Assembly: GCA_015501585.1 (NCBI GenBank)
Contig: JADNRY010000124.1
Location: 62,001-126,000 of the forward strand
Length of the DNA: 64,000 nucleotides
DNA from: Rhodocollybia butyracea
Taxonomy: Eukaryota > Basidiomycota > Agaricomycetes > Agaricales > Omphalotaceae
Reading direction: 5' to 3'
The translations under genes were made by a program, and so were the position numbers. How positions within the stretch are numbered: position 1 is the first letter of the stretch; the number at the start of each line of letters is the position of its first letter. Positions 1 to 10,405 of the stretch are shown one piece after another. The notes under the pieces were generated by a model. It worked only from the letters and a program-made list of their open reading frames with translations. It had not been told where the DNA came from and did no database searches.

Positions 1-650
1 ACAAGTTCCTAGTGATTAAGTTCACTCACAATATTGTAGCTTGGCCCAGAGTTTGGTCTAGGACTTTACGGCGTCACAGCAGCTAGTGCCAGAGTTTGCC
101 TAGGGTTGTTGACAAACCTCGAGATTACTATTCTAGCTAGAGCCAGAGTTTGCCTAGGAGAATCTTAGTTTCGTTGTATTGGTTTTGGTTTTGATTATTT
201 GGTTTTGGACACATACGCATTATTGGTTTTGGTTTGGTTATATTGATTCGGACATCCCGACGTTCCCTTGTACATATGTACACCCAGCTGGGCTTCCCTC
301 GACTCAGTTCTAAGAGTTGTCCAAGCTTAGTTACCCATGTTAACGCAACGGTCTTGAACCTGGAGCAACCGCGTGCATACCTCCGATACTATCAAACTTT
401 CCCTCGGGGAATCTCTGACAACCCGCCCTCGCTCCCTTACATATCAATAGTCTGGTTAGGTGCGGTAGTGTTTTTGTTAGGTTGTTTTATAGCACCTTTC
501 ACACACCTACACGTAAATACCCAAATACCGGGATGTAGCAGGTCAATGTTTCAACATTGAGACTCTAGGGGTAAGCGGTGCAGTCTGTTGCCCAAATCTT
601 TGCTAACCACATTGATGTAGCATTTCTTTAATGAAGGTCAATCAAGGCTA
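1..650. other. Unassigned AT-rich sequence
   Basis: No gene can be supported. A degenerate phrase, roughly agagtttg(c/g)cctaggg, recurs near 50, 90 and 145, followed by a run of ggttttggtt repeats (178-240). A 108-codon open frame at 234-560 has no recognisable motif and biased composition, so it is not called as a gene. Confidence 0.4.
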
Positions 651-2164
651 TTGTTTCCAAATCCTGGAAAGTGGAAGGCGAAAGAATATGGCGCCAAAGA
701 GCTGGAGGCTGATTCTGCGACAAAGCTTAAGTGTTTGATTGAGCTTGTCCGAGCTATTCTTCTCAAGGGGGCTGACAAGGTGGTACCCTCTGAATACTGG
801 GGCACTCAAGACAATATACTGGGGACAGATGCCATTGGCATTCCAGACCTTATCCATAATTACAGGCTTAGGCTACTCAATAAGTCTGATAAGAAGAAGG
901 AAAAAATCATCATTCACACAACTTTTACCAGGTTTCATCCGCATATAATGAGCGTGAGTTATACCCTCACCATTTGCACAGCTACTGACCTATTGATAGG
1001 CCCTGAAGGCTGCAGGTATCAATGCCGTCTTGATAAACAGCAGTGTCTTAGTGGCCAAACGAACGGAGGTCATCACACGCTTTAAAACTGATCCAGACGT
1101 CGACCTTCTGCTCATGAGCACTATCTCACCGCCGCTAATGTGATGGTCCTCTTTGTAAGCTGCTCTATAACTATTTACTGGTTTCCTTGAAATTGACAGC
1201 CACATAGGAGCCACCTTGGTCCAGAGTCCAGTTACAGCAGTTGTGTGGCCGAGTATGCCGACAGGGGCAAACAAGATCTACATACATCTTTCAAATAATG
1301 GCTGCTGATACTGTTGAAGTCTTGTTGATTGCAAATGGCTTGGGGAAATACAAGCTTTTGGCTGAATTTCTGAAGGTTGGTCAAAACGAAGGTAATGCTA
1401 CTTCACTTGCACATTCATAAAAAGCTGATTCCATTGGTGAAGAAACCCTGAAGCTGCTTACTGGGGGTAGTTCTGAAGAGGATATGCAAGCAGTCATCAA
1501 CGAGAATAATGCTGATACTGATGACGTGGAGGATGTAACACGGAAGTCTGCAAAGTTAAGCCTTGGGACTAAAACACGTGGACACGAGGAAACTTTGCCC
1601 AAGAAACGCAAACAGTCTAAGAACCAGGAGGGCGATGAAGATAGCGAGGGATGTACAACTGGACGCAAACGCAAGTGTGCGGAGATTTTTCCCAAGAAAC
1701 CCAAACAGTCTAAGAGCCAGGAGGGCGACAAAGGCAGCGAAGGTGGTGCGACCGGGACTGGGAAGTGCAAGCGATCTAGTAAAAAGGATGCAGGTGAAGA
1801 TGTGCTCCTAGATGCAAAAAAGAAACAAAAAGCAATTAAATTAGCCAAACAGAGGGGCAATGAGGTGTTGAGTGAAGACTTGCCGCCGGATGCTGGTCCA
1901 AGCCATGCCACGTCTCCCCCTGACCAAGTTAACCGCTCCAGCAGCCAATATTTGTCACCATCTACGTCCACTCTCTCTCCCTCGCTACCAAGTCCCGATT
2001 CCGTCTCACAAAAAATTCGACTCAAACTCCTACATCCACCTTCGTCATCTGGGGCCCAGATGTCTGCACCTGTGGCACCTTCGGTCCAGAATCCACAGAC
2101 TACTCACGAACAAAAAGAAACGATACACAACTTGAAGTTCAATCGCGGCATGGGTAAAAGATAG
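651..2164 (+). CDS. Hypothetical low-complexity basic protein, probably fragmentary
   Basis: Two open blocks on the plus strand, 651-1085 (144 aa) and 1484-2164 (226 aa), are separated by sequence with stops and no splice I can close. The second block is lysine/serine/glutamate rich and carries an internal duplication of about 45 residues: both copies start with PKK-(R/P)-KQSK and continue QEGD..SEG. The PKKRK-type clusters would suit nuclear import. The C-terminal third is Ser/Pro rich and ends near a K/R cluster. I do not recognise a family. The Tnp2 remnant downstream makes a transposon-associated accessory protein possible, but that is only context. Confidence 0.3.
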
Positions 2165-2870
2165 CAGATAGCTGGGTTCCGAAACCAGCCAATGTCTTTG
2201 TTCAGTTGGGCTTCCTTCACTGCCAGTACCTCAGTATATTACCTCCGAAAAAGGGATAGAAATATAATATATTTTTCCCCTGAATTTTAACAAATTTTTC
2301 CAGTGAAAAAGAGTGAATATTGCCCCGGAAATAGGCATGGGAAAATAAGTACTTTTTCGGCGGCTATTTCGCCCGAAATAGGGCGCTAAATATGCCATCA
2401 ATTTCGTCTGACACAGCGGGCACGGACCGTGGCAGTTGATTTGCAACTGCGTTTAACGCAGTGGGAACGTACTGACCCAGGCAGTGGTCCAGGCAGTGTC
2501 CGGCAAGTCATATAGCCGGCTCATTGATTGAGTTGTAATATATATTCTCTTAATGTATATTTGGTCATGGCTTCACACGGGAGCCATGCGTCTATTGTGA
2601 TGGAGCCCATACGCTTGCTCCGTAGCCGGGGAAGCAGCAAGCGAGTTTGTAATACTAGCTCTGCAACCGCATTTGAGTAGCCCATACACGCTTGATCATA
2701 TGAGAGGCAAAGTTGTTCTTCCACTGCATTCAACGCAAGGTAATTACTTCTCTTGGCAAGCAAGATAGCCGAGGGATCAATTCCGGATCAAAACGTTAGT
2801 CTTATAACCAGACGATCGAAGTTGTGCGGTGAAGCTTTTCTTAACCTCTGCTCATAGCCTTGCTAGTCCC
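2165..2870. other. No gene seen
   Basis: Intergenic sequence. Short minus-strand open frames at 2231-2446 and 2521-2763 have no motif or splice support. It may be the 5' part of the Tnp2 element that begins just downstream. Confidence 0.4.
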
Positions 2871-2873
2871 AAA

Positions 2874-3932
2874 AATGGTGATCTGTACTTGCGTTAACTG
2901 TAGACGCAAGCAGGTCATGATCAATGGGGTTGCCCAACCAGGGTGTGAGGTCAGCATGAACGCAAGGCTGTTTTTGAGCCAGCTAACAAAAACCAAACAC
3001 CTTTATCTACACCAAAGCTTGTCACAGAGAAACCCAAAGGTACATTTCTACATCTAATAAATAGTAATGCTAATCTTGACCAAAATACAGAGTTTGCATT
3101 TGATACATCACTTATTGTCAATCTTTGCTGTACTCTGGTCATATGGCTTAATCTCACAGCTGGTGTCAGTCGAAATACTGCCAATATTATTCTCAAGGTT
3201 CTTCAACTCATTCTGTCCACTACATTTAATATTGTTGAAGTTGCATTGACATCAAATCTTGGTGTTAATGCTAAACTTCCAGCAGTTCACATTCCTCAGG
3301 ATATTCGCACTGCATACCACATCTGCGGCAGTGAACCAGACATTATTAGGAGCATTTGTTGCCCATCTTGCTATACTATCTATCCAGATATTGGAACACT
3401 ACCTTGGCGTTGTGGCTGGAAGGAGTCACCTGGTGCTAGAGTATGTGGTGCAGAATTGTGGCGACGTCAGCGATTTGGTCACCGCTCTAAATGGGTTCCC
3501 AAGACACTATATAATACTCAGAACTTTGAAAGCTGGTTACATTTTTTCCTCTCACGAAAAACAACAGAAGCGTATTTGGAGAGTGCCTTTCTTCATACTC
3601 CTGCTGCATTTGGTGCAGAAATGCATGACTGTCAGGACAGTCCTGCTTGGAAGGACCTGCACAACTATCTCAGTAACCGTTACCACCTTGTATTCAGTCT
3701 TTATATTGACTGGTTCAATCCTTATACCAACAAGATTGCTGGTATAATTTATTTCACTTTATATGCTATGAATAATTTGACACTTCCATATTATAGGCAA
3801 GGTAGTCTCATGTGGAGCTATTATCTTATACTGCCTGAATCTCCCTCCCGAAATCCGGTACTTGGCTGAGAATATTTTTCACTTCAGGCAACCACATATT
3901 TGGTCTTATCAGTCTGCACTTTTGTTACATTG
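2874..3932 (+). pseudogene. Tnp2-like (CACTA-type) transposase, N-terminal half, decayed
   Basis: Fungal Tnp2 transposases start with a Cys cluster and continue through a conserved N-terminal domain. Here ICTCVNCRRK at 2885-2915 gives the C-x-C-x2-C cluster. The open frame from about 3060 to 3741 reads through signatures remembered from agaric Tnp2 proteins: a tryptophan-rich block with LAGVSR-like context, RSICCPSCYTIYP, LPWRCGWKESPGARVC, KWVPKTLYNTQNFESWLHF and HLVFSLYIDWFNPYTNKIAG. A 55-bp intron (3742-3796, GTATAA..TATAG) joins it in phase to GKVVSCGAIILYCLNLPPEIRYL before a stop at about 3930. The join between the Cys block and the main exon does not close in frame, and the catalytic C-terminal half is missing. 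It is a truncated, immobile copy. Confidence 0.75.
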
Positions 3933-3975
3933 ACCTTACTAAAAAGACCCAAAAACCTAGGCAAAACCCGGGCAG

Positions 3976-4100
3976 CTAGGTCATGACCTTGAGATTTAGG
4001 TCATGACCTGGGAATTAGGTCATGACCTAAAAAAATTGGTCATGACCTAGGTCAGGTTGGTCTTTTCCTGGGGTTGGTAGGTCATGGCCTGGGGTGAGAT
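3976..4100. repeat. Left array of AGGTCATGACCT palindromes
   Basis: The 12-bp perfect palindrome AGGTCATGACCT or one-base variants occurs about five times with 10-14 bp spacers. It is matched by a second array at 4494-4626, so the two arrays bracket about 400 bp. Confidence 0.85.
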
Positions 4101-4275
4101 AGGATATGGCCTAGGTGGGGCAGGGCATGGTCTAGGTGAGGGAGGGGATGGTCTAGGTGAGGGAGGGGATGGTCTAGGTGAGGGAGGGGATGGTCTAGGT
4201 GAGGGAGGGGATGGTCTAGGAGGGGGAGGGTATAGTCTAGGAGGAGGAGGTTATGGTCTAGGAGGGGGATATATA
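4084..4275. repeat. 21-bp G-rich tandem repeat
   Basis: The unit GGTGAGGGAGGGGATGGTCTA is repeated about five times nearly perfectly (about 4131-4220), with degenerate G-rich copies on both sides. The 21-bp period keeps a glycine-rich frame open, which is a repeat artefact and not a gene. Confidence 0.85.
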
Positions 4276-4493
4276 GTTAGTTTAAGAGGTGTAGGGTGAG
4301 TGTGGAGGATGGTGAGATAGAGAATATAAGCAAGAATGAAATATCATAGAATCATGACAAGAAATGTGTAGTAACATATTGGGATTATTGGGATTTTTTA
4401 CATATCTGTAGATTATGACAAGATCAAGCTAAGTCACAGTGCCCTGTTCTGGGTTGTCAGGCAAGAATGTGACTTACCTGACCTAGCTGATTC

Positions 4494-4626
4494 AGGTCAT
4501 GACCTACTTTTTTAGGTCATGACCTACTTTTTAGGTCATGACCTGGGTGAACTAGGTCATGACCTGGGTGAACTAGGTCATGACCTACCTGACCTAGGTC
4601 ATGACCTGGATGAACTAGGTCATGGC
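4494..4626. repeat. Right array of AGGTCATGACCT palindromes
   Basis: About seven copies of AGGTCATGACCT in 133 bp, separated by short spacers (actttttt, gggtgaact, acctgacct). Each copy is self-complementary, so the array could fold into repeated small hairpins. Confidence 0.85.
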
Positions 4627-4732
4627 CAAGACAAACCAAAAAATTACACTTTATATACTTTGCATTTAAAAAGTACATTGAGGTGTAAGTATTCCACGTA
4701 CAACCACTGAAAGCACAGCAAGCGACTACATT

Positions 4733-5105
4733 CATCAGGAAAAGCCGTTTTTACCTAGGTGACCCCAGAGTGGCCTAAAGCAAAATAGGTGACCTATGAA
4801 TCCTATGGCATCCTAGGAATTTGGGCTCGTCCCTTGCCAGTCAAGGCTCTTGAGGATTCCCTAGGCAAGCCTAGGTTTGCCCAGGTTTGCCCAGGTGCTC
4901 CTGAGGAACACCTGGGGAACACCTGGGCAAACCTGGGCAAACCTAGGCTTGCCCTGGGTTTGCCTAGGATACCCTAGGGAATCCTCAAGAGCCTTGACTG
5001 GCAAGGGACAAGCCCAGATTCCTAGGATGCCATAGAATTCATAGGTCACCTAGTTTGCTTTAGGCCACTCTGGGGTCACCTAGGCAAAAACAGCTTTTCC
5101 TGATG
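4733..5105. mobile_element. Foldback MITE, copy 1 (373 bp)
   Basis: Almost the whole element is one inverted repeat. It starts CATCAGGAAAAGCC and ends GGCTTTTCCTGATG, and the arms stay complementary inward through ctaggtgacc, atcctatggcatcctagga and ccttgccagtcaaggctcttgagga to a short centre built of tttgcccagg-type repeats. It is flanked by a 2-bp direct repeat TT. The same element recurs at 27,147, 33,837 and, partially, 49,164. It encodes nothing; the 62-codon frames across it are mirror images of each other. Confidence 0.9.
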
Positions 5106-5364
5106 TTATACTACATCGAACATACGTAGATGACAACCTGACCCATGCAGATGCTGTGGACGTTCAGTTGAGTATCAACCATCAAAAACGAAGAAGTACA
5201 TACTCGAATGAACAAGCCAGCACGACTATTAAGCAAAACGCCTCACCAGATGGAAATCGGAGGTAATCATCATTTTGGGTTCATACCCGAGACCCTGCCA
5301 TTCAGCGAAACGGTCAACAGAGGCAGCTCTAAAAGTCAATCAGATCAGCGTTCAAGCTTTGGTA

Positions 5365-5894
5365 TCATAGGAGCACACACTCGTGAGCAGAAATTACTGT
5401 GGCTTGGTCTGTGGCCACAGCGTAATACATTTGGTGACGTCGACTGCCCTGTGCATCCTTCACGTTCTCTAAGCGACGCTTGTCTGTATCGCGATCACCA
5501 GCACACCGCAGCTCGCGGGCTTGCAATATGCAGCCAGTTGACCTCTCTGTGAGCGGTTGTGCTTCGTCGAGTGTAGCCCAACCATGCTCCCACGCTACTT
5601 TGCGCCCGTCACGCCAAGAAGCACGATTGCAGTACCGAGTCCATTCCAGGCGCAATTGTTCCGCTGAGAAGAAGTGTTGCCATTGCGCGTTTGGATATTC
5701 TCTTGCCGCTTGCTGAGCATTGTCACTGAATCTGGGTATAATCAACAGTGTGCAAGGGCAAAAGCGATAACTTACAGGTTCAAATACACACCTTCCACCC
5801 CCCGTCCTGCGTGTGTCAGGAGATACCATGGGTGCCTGTTCAGCTGGAGCAGCTCGTCACCTGGTACACAATAGAGAGATGTAGGCTGGGACAT
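5365..5894 (-). CDS. Small protein with a viroplasmin/RNase H1 N-terminal-like segment
   Basis: The minus-strand ATG at 5894 opens exon 1 (5776-5894); a canonical 44-bp intron (5732-5775, GTAAGT..CCCAG) joins it in phase to exon 2 (5365-5731), giving 161 aa with no internal stop. Residues about 20-75 follow a remembered pattern: HPWYLLTHAGRGVEGVY, then FSDNAQQA.EYPNAQWQHFFS and an aromatic/charged helix ending in a Trp. This resembles the beta-beta-alpha viroplasmin domain (a Tyr/Trp strand, G-x-Y, an alanine-rich helix, the F-x-F/S pair) that binds RNA-DNA hybrids. The rest is unrecognised. The fold call is an inference; the intact splicing supports a gene. Confidence 0.45.
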
Positions 5895-5899
5895 GTATG

Positions 5900-7655
5900 C
5901 CAGTGTAACCACAGGGATCTGTAAGCATCCCAGATAGTAAGTCAAGAGGTACAAGGAGGAGCAGTGGAGAAAAAACCATCCGGCGTGGTCTCCTGTTTTA
6001 CATCTTAATTACGTCCTTTAGACTGTCGTAGTCGTTTAAAATCGCATGCTCATCGTTCATAAGCTCATCTTTGTCGTTGAAAGATACCCCTGCGTCGTCT
6101 AAAACAGTGATCACGACTACTTACCTGGAGTCGTCGTACGGAAGCAAAAATGAAAACCTTCCCACGGTAGCGGAGCCGGCACCAAACAGCAGCAGGCGCG
6201 CTGCTTACACCAGCATATAGTCGCGGCTCTGTTTCACACCGGCTTGGCAAGCGTGAGAAGCTTTGCATTCTTGCTCTCAAACCACCATTGCTAGGTCCCG
6301 AGCGCTGTCTGCCAACTATGTGCGAGTTTCCAGCTTCGTCACTGTACGCGCCAACGACAATCTTCCATCATATCTCAACTTTGCACATTGACAAAACAAA
6401 CTCCATGATTCTATTTAAATAGCAGAACTCCATGGACTCATTGTAATCTCTCTCACAAAAATCGAAATCATTGTCTGCATTGCGCGATGTAAGTTCGTTC
6501 GCTCGACTATAAGAGGCTCCCTGATGACTTCCTTCCTAGCCACTCGTTTTTGTCCGCCCTCATCATTATGCCAGTTGAACATACCTCGAAACTTGCGACG
6601 ATCGACTACAACTCGCCCTTCAGGTGCTACAAAACGCAACACTGTAAGCAGACAATATTATTCTGGTTTATTGGCTGTTGATCCTTTCTTTCTAAATCCC
6701 CTCAACCCGACGAACTCCCACCACGCCGATCAACTACCACTCGCGCTTCCAGTAGTATTAGAAGCGTCACCGTAAGTGACTATATCTTAGTTGTGAAATG
6801 TATTCGCAGTTCACTTCACCCGACAAACTTCCACCTGAAGGCCCTCACCTTTACTCCTCGAGACAGCCGCAAAATTGCCGACTATGCCACCCGCATTGGC
6901 ACCCTCCCTCATTCTGGTGATGCAGATCGTCCCTGCCGCTCATCATTGGTCGCCACAATGAAGACGTCAAGACTCTGGCCCTGCCAGTGCCTAGGGGCAC
7001 TGGGTGCTTTGTGACGCCGTCGGATCGTTTGAGTGACCTTAAAGAAATGCACACTGGTTAAAGAGCAACCACGAGGATGAATACCATGCCATCCGCATGC
7101 ATATGTTAGCTCAACTTTGCGCATTGGTTGATGGAACCATTTTTTGTGAGGAAGATTGCCTGTTCCGTGGTATCATTCACTATTTCCCTGTCACAAGAGC
7201 CTTGAACTCACGGAGTTAGAAGAACTTGAAAGATGGAGCAAGAAACATTGTTACCTCATTTGTTGAATAGTTAGTGTAATCGTTTTATGTCGGGAGAAAT
7301 AAAATTAGTATCTGTTGTGTTCCCCCTTCCTTCTTCACAATCATCTGTAAACAGTGAAGCCGTTAAACTTGCCCAATTGTATTGTTCAATCAAGCTACTG
7401 CAAAACAATGAATAGTTTTGATTCTACCCCATTGATGCATGAAATTTGTCCAAAATGACGTTAAACTATTGTTACCCATTTCCGTAGACAGAAGGTAAGA
7501 TTGTATATCAATAAGTAGGGAAATTATCTCACCCTTGCTTTGCTGTTAGTCTCTCAGCATGATTCGTCTATGGCTATACGCACCGAGCTATCTCAACAAG
7601 CCCCACACTGCAGAAGATCATAGAACTCTTCGCGTGTCTGACTACTCTCACCTTA
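5900..7655. other. No confident gene
   Basis: About 1.7 kb with only short overlapping open frames on both strands (for example 6415-6642 minus, 6524-6775 plus, 6793-7014 plus). None has a motif or a phase-consistent splice. Confidence 0.35.
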
Positions 7656-7658
7656 TCT

Positions 7659-9390
7659 ATGAAACACCAAAAGCATTCTCGAGTAACAAGCCGAAACCCA
7701 CGTTCCCCGTCGGGTGAACGTTATCTGCAAAAACCCAATTTGCCTATCCCTCATGGACAGGTAGGATTACTGGAACGACCTCTACACTGGAGCTGTCTAG
7801 AACCCACGCGATCTCTACAACCCGCAGTGGAAAGCCAGGCTAGCACCCAACTAGTCCCAACCCCTTCCCTTCATCAGCGTAAAGGTGAAGCACACCAGCG
7901 CTGGGTAAATGAGATGATTCCAAAGCTCTTGGATCCCTATATGCATTTGTTGAGAACGACAAAGAACCTAAGTTCAGAGCCAAGTGAACACCAACGGCCT
8001 TGCACTTGTGGTAACGTGGATGGTCGAGTTTTGGCGATAGTTGTCGTGCGAATGTGTAGTATTTGCATCTCAGCCAACTTTGAATTGGACTCAAACTAAC
8101 AAACTTCAGGTCTAGAACAAATTCAACTAGCGATTTGTGCGTGTCACCCAGCTCCAGTGCTAGTTGTAGATCGCGGCCTGTTTCCATGTGCTCCCCTTCA
8201 TCCCACCCTTGCTGTTGATATTCGACACTTGGACTTCGTCACGCGTTATTTCCTACGCACTTCACCTAACGTGGTCTCATGCACTTGAAGATTCTCACTA
8301 CAGGATAATGGTTATCAGTTGAATGGAGGAGAGGTTCGTAGCCTGCCTCAAAGCTTGTCAGTAGCAGTCTAACCTTCTGTCTTCAGGATACCCTTCGCAA
8401 GTGTTTCTCACAAGCGCTTCAGTGGTTTACAGCAGATGACAAAGCAATCTGTCAACTCTGTCGCTCGAGCATCACTCGACAAATGCGATGAGAGTCTACC
8501 AGGTTCGGATGAAGAATCTGAGGCAGTGGACAAGGAGTTAAGGCGTCCAAGTGAATACTTGCATTCTCGTTGCCCCTTGTGTTTTGGAGGGAAGGGGGGG
8601 TCCCAACAACAAGTAAGATTCATTCATCGTTGAGCCAGATATCCATATCAATCGATTGAGTAGCTTTGACGCCATCATTTGCCTCGACACCTCCTTCACG
8701 CAAAAACACAACAAGCAGAAGATGCGTGATCCTCATCGTCAAGATCCAAGAAGCATTTTTATTCCTGAAACGGAAGTCAAAGTCTGGGAACACTTTGTAA
8801 AATCTGTTTGTCCACCCAAAGCCTCCACCACCAAGAAGGGTTCCCGCCCCTCCGAACCAGATGATGGGTTTGAGGGTGCCATCAGAGTTCCCAACTCTGT
8901 GCTTGATGGGTGTGAGCAGAGCTTCACCGCTGCAGATGAAACTCGTAAAAAAGCTAGTGGCCAATTTTTCGACTCCACCGCGCTCATGGGCTTGCTTTGC
9001 TGCCATGATCAAGTTTTATGGCTAGTGAATATGACATCCCCAGGAGAACGCCAACATTACGCCTTCGTGTTGGTAGACATGCTATTTAAGCATCTCCCAA
9101 AGTCTTATACTATTGGTCTGCTTTATGACATTGCATGTTCAACTCATCGAGATGTGTTAAATGGGGCTTTCTGGATGAGTTAGTTCCTCAATCGTATCGC
9201 ATTCGCAATTTCCATCTTTCACGCATACTGCCACTCAGTGTATTTACCATCCGCGGAAATGTAAGGGTTTCGGTTTATCAGACGGCGAGGGATGTGAGCG
9301 CTTCTGGCACCCAATCAGTAAACTAGTTGCACATTTGAGAGTGTGCATGGCGAGTCCACATCTAAATCTCCTGTGGTTCAGGAATCTTAA
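7659..9390 (+). pseudogene. KDZ (Kyakuja-Dileera-Zisupton) transposase, decayed
   Basis: KDZ transposases are fungal cut-and-paste enzymes with Cys-cluster N-termini. Hallmarks appear here in collinear order across frames. RWVNEMIPKLLDPYMHLLR and RPCTCG occur at 7890-8020. A broken stretch at 8105-8260 reads LAICACHPAPVLVVD, FPCAPLHPTL and LAVDIRHLDFV. Then come ASLDKCDESLPGSDE and LRRPSEYLHSRCPLCFGGK (8470-8600), FDAIICLDTSFTQKHNKQ (8664-8720), VPNSVLDGCEQSF, MGLLCCHDQVLWLVNMTS and LLYDIACSTHR (8890-9150). A shifted frame follows with CVKWGFLDE and LSDGEGCERFWHPISKL (9145-9330). At least three frame changes and loss of the C-terminus make it non-functional. Confidence 0.85.
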
Positions 9391-9659
9391 GAATATAAGA
9401 TGTACTGTAATAGTAAACGGAGGCTTGAAAGCCGACTTTTGATTAGCCTCAAAAGGGATATAAAACTGGAAAGAAATTACACAATGCTGACTTACTTAAA
9501 CAGGCGACTTTGGTTTGGTCTATGAGAAAAAATTAACGTTAATAGCCACGATAGTGGCGCAAAGACGCACAAAGGTTTTGAGCTTGGTACAACTGGTATC
9601 TCCTAAAGCAAAGTGTCGCACATCAGAATCCAGAAAAGTTAATAATACAGCAAAACAGC

Positions 9660-9971
9660 TCACATTCGTCTGGTGTGGGCTAGGTAGCAGGCTTTGAGAA
9701 AAGTGCAGAGAAAATAAACCACAGAAGACATACGACATTCGTCACAGAGGCCATAGGTTGCGGCCTCGCCTGTGGAGCCAGCATCACTAGTTCTAGGAGG
9801 ACTGGGAGAAATTTCATCAGCCTCATCAGATTCCTTCTCCACTACAGCAGGGGCAGGGGCAGCTTCTGCGATGCATTGCTTCTTCTCCTGAATGGCTAGC
9901 AAGGCTTGCCGATGACTGGAATGTCTGTCGTTCTTGTTGACTTTGGTAGCTTTCTTCTTCTCAGGAAGCAT
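9660..9971 (-). other. Short open frame next to the LINE insertion, doubtful gene
   Basis: A 103-codon minus-strand frame starts MLPEKKKATKVNKND and is Lys/Ala/Glu/Ser/Pro rich, with no family recognised. It lies immediately left of the LINE target site. Joining it by splicing to the 18,843-19,347 gene on the far side of the LINE does not close in phase, so it is probably 3' flank of that gene. Confidence 0.25.
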
Positions 9972-10006
9972 CCAATGACCATACTAAAAGTATCCGACAC
10001 ATAACT

Positions 10007-10021
10007 AACAAAACGCTTACT
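10007..10021 (+). repeat. Left target-site duplication of the LINE
   Basis: AACAAAACGCTTACT is repeated exactly at 18,833-18,847 directly after the poly-A tract. A 15-bp direct repeat bracketing a poly-A-ended element is the footprint of target-primed reverse transcription. Confidence 0.9.
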
Positions 10022-10405
10022 CAGGCGCTCCTTGAACTCGTACCACCACCATCACGAGTATTTCCCACACTACCAGTGGCAAGGTCGGTTCTGGTTTCTC
10101 TTTCGACGCCCTAGTGGTTCCTCGGAACTAACTAAACGGCGTCGAATTGAGCAGCCATCCGAGTACTACCATTCAGCGCCCCAGAAGACTCCTCGTCTAC
10201 CCTAGCTAGCTACGAAGTGGCTCAGTGGCTACCAACCACACCATAAACAACCTTGAAAGACGTCTTTGTCTCTATGTACTAACCAAATCGGAACTGATTT
10301 TCACTTGGATTGAGATGACATCACCAGCGCTAGCCGCCACGTACTCAATATTGACAACTTGGCGCTAACGGAAGTCTTCCTTTCCTCGATGTCTGCTGGA
10401 CGGAC

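Noticed and set aside
4084..4299. Glycine-rich 71-codon ORF
   Set aside because: It is the translation of the 21-bp minisatellite, whose length keeps any frame open.
3976..4626. Hormone-receptor-type response elements or a CRISPR array
   Set aside because: AGGTCATGACCT equals a vertebrate palindromic half-site pair, but fungi lack these receptors; spacers are too short and repetitive for CRISPR.
4789..5049. Pair of 62-codon ORFs on opposite strands, also seen at 27,173-27,463, 33,893-34,081 and 49,026-49,256
   Set aside because: All start MTYE(S/F)YGILGIWA because they are translations of the foldback MITE arms; there is no evidence of coding.
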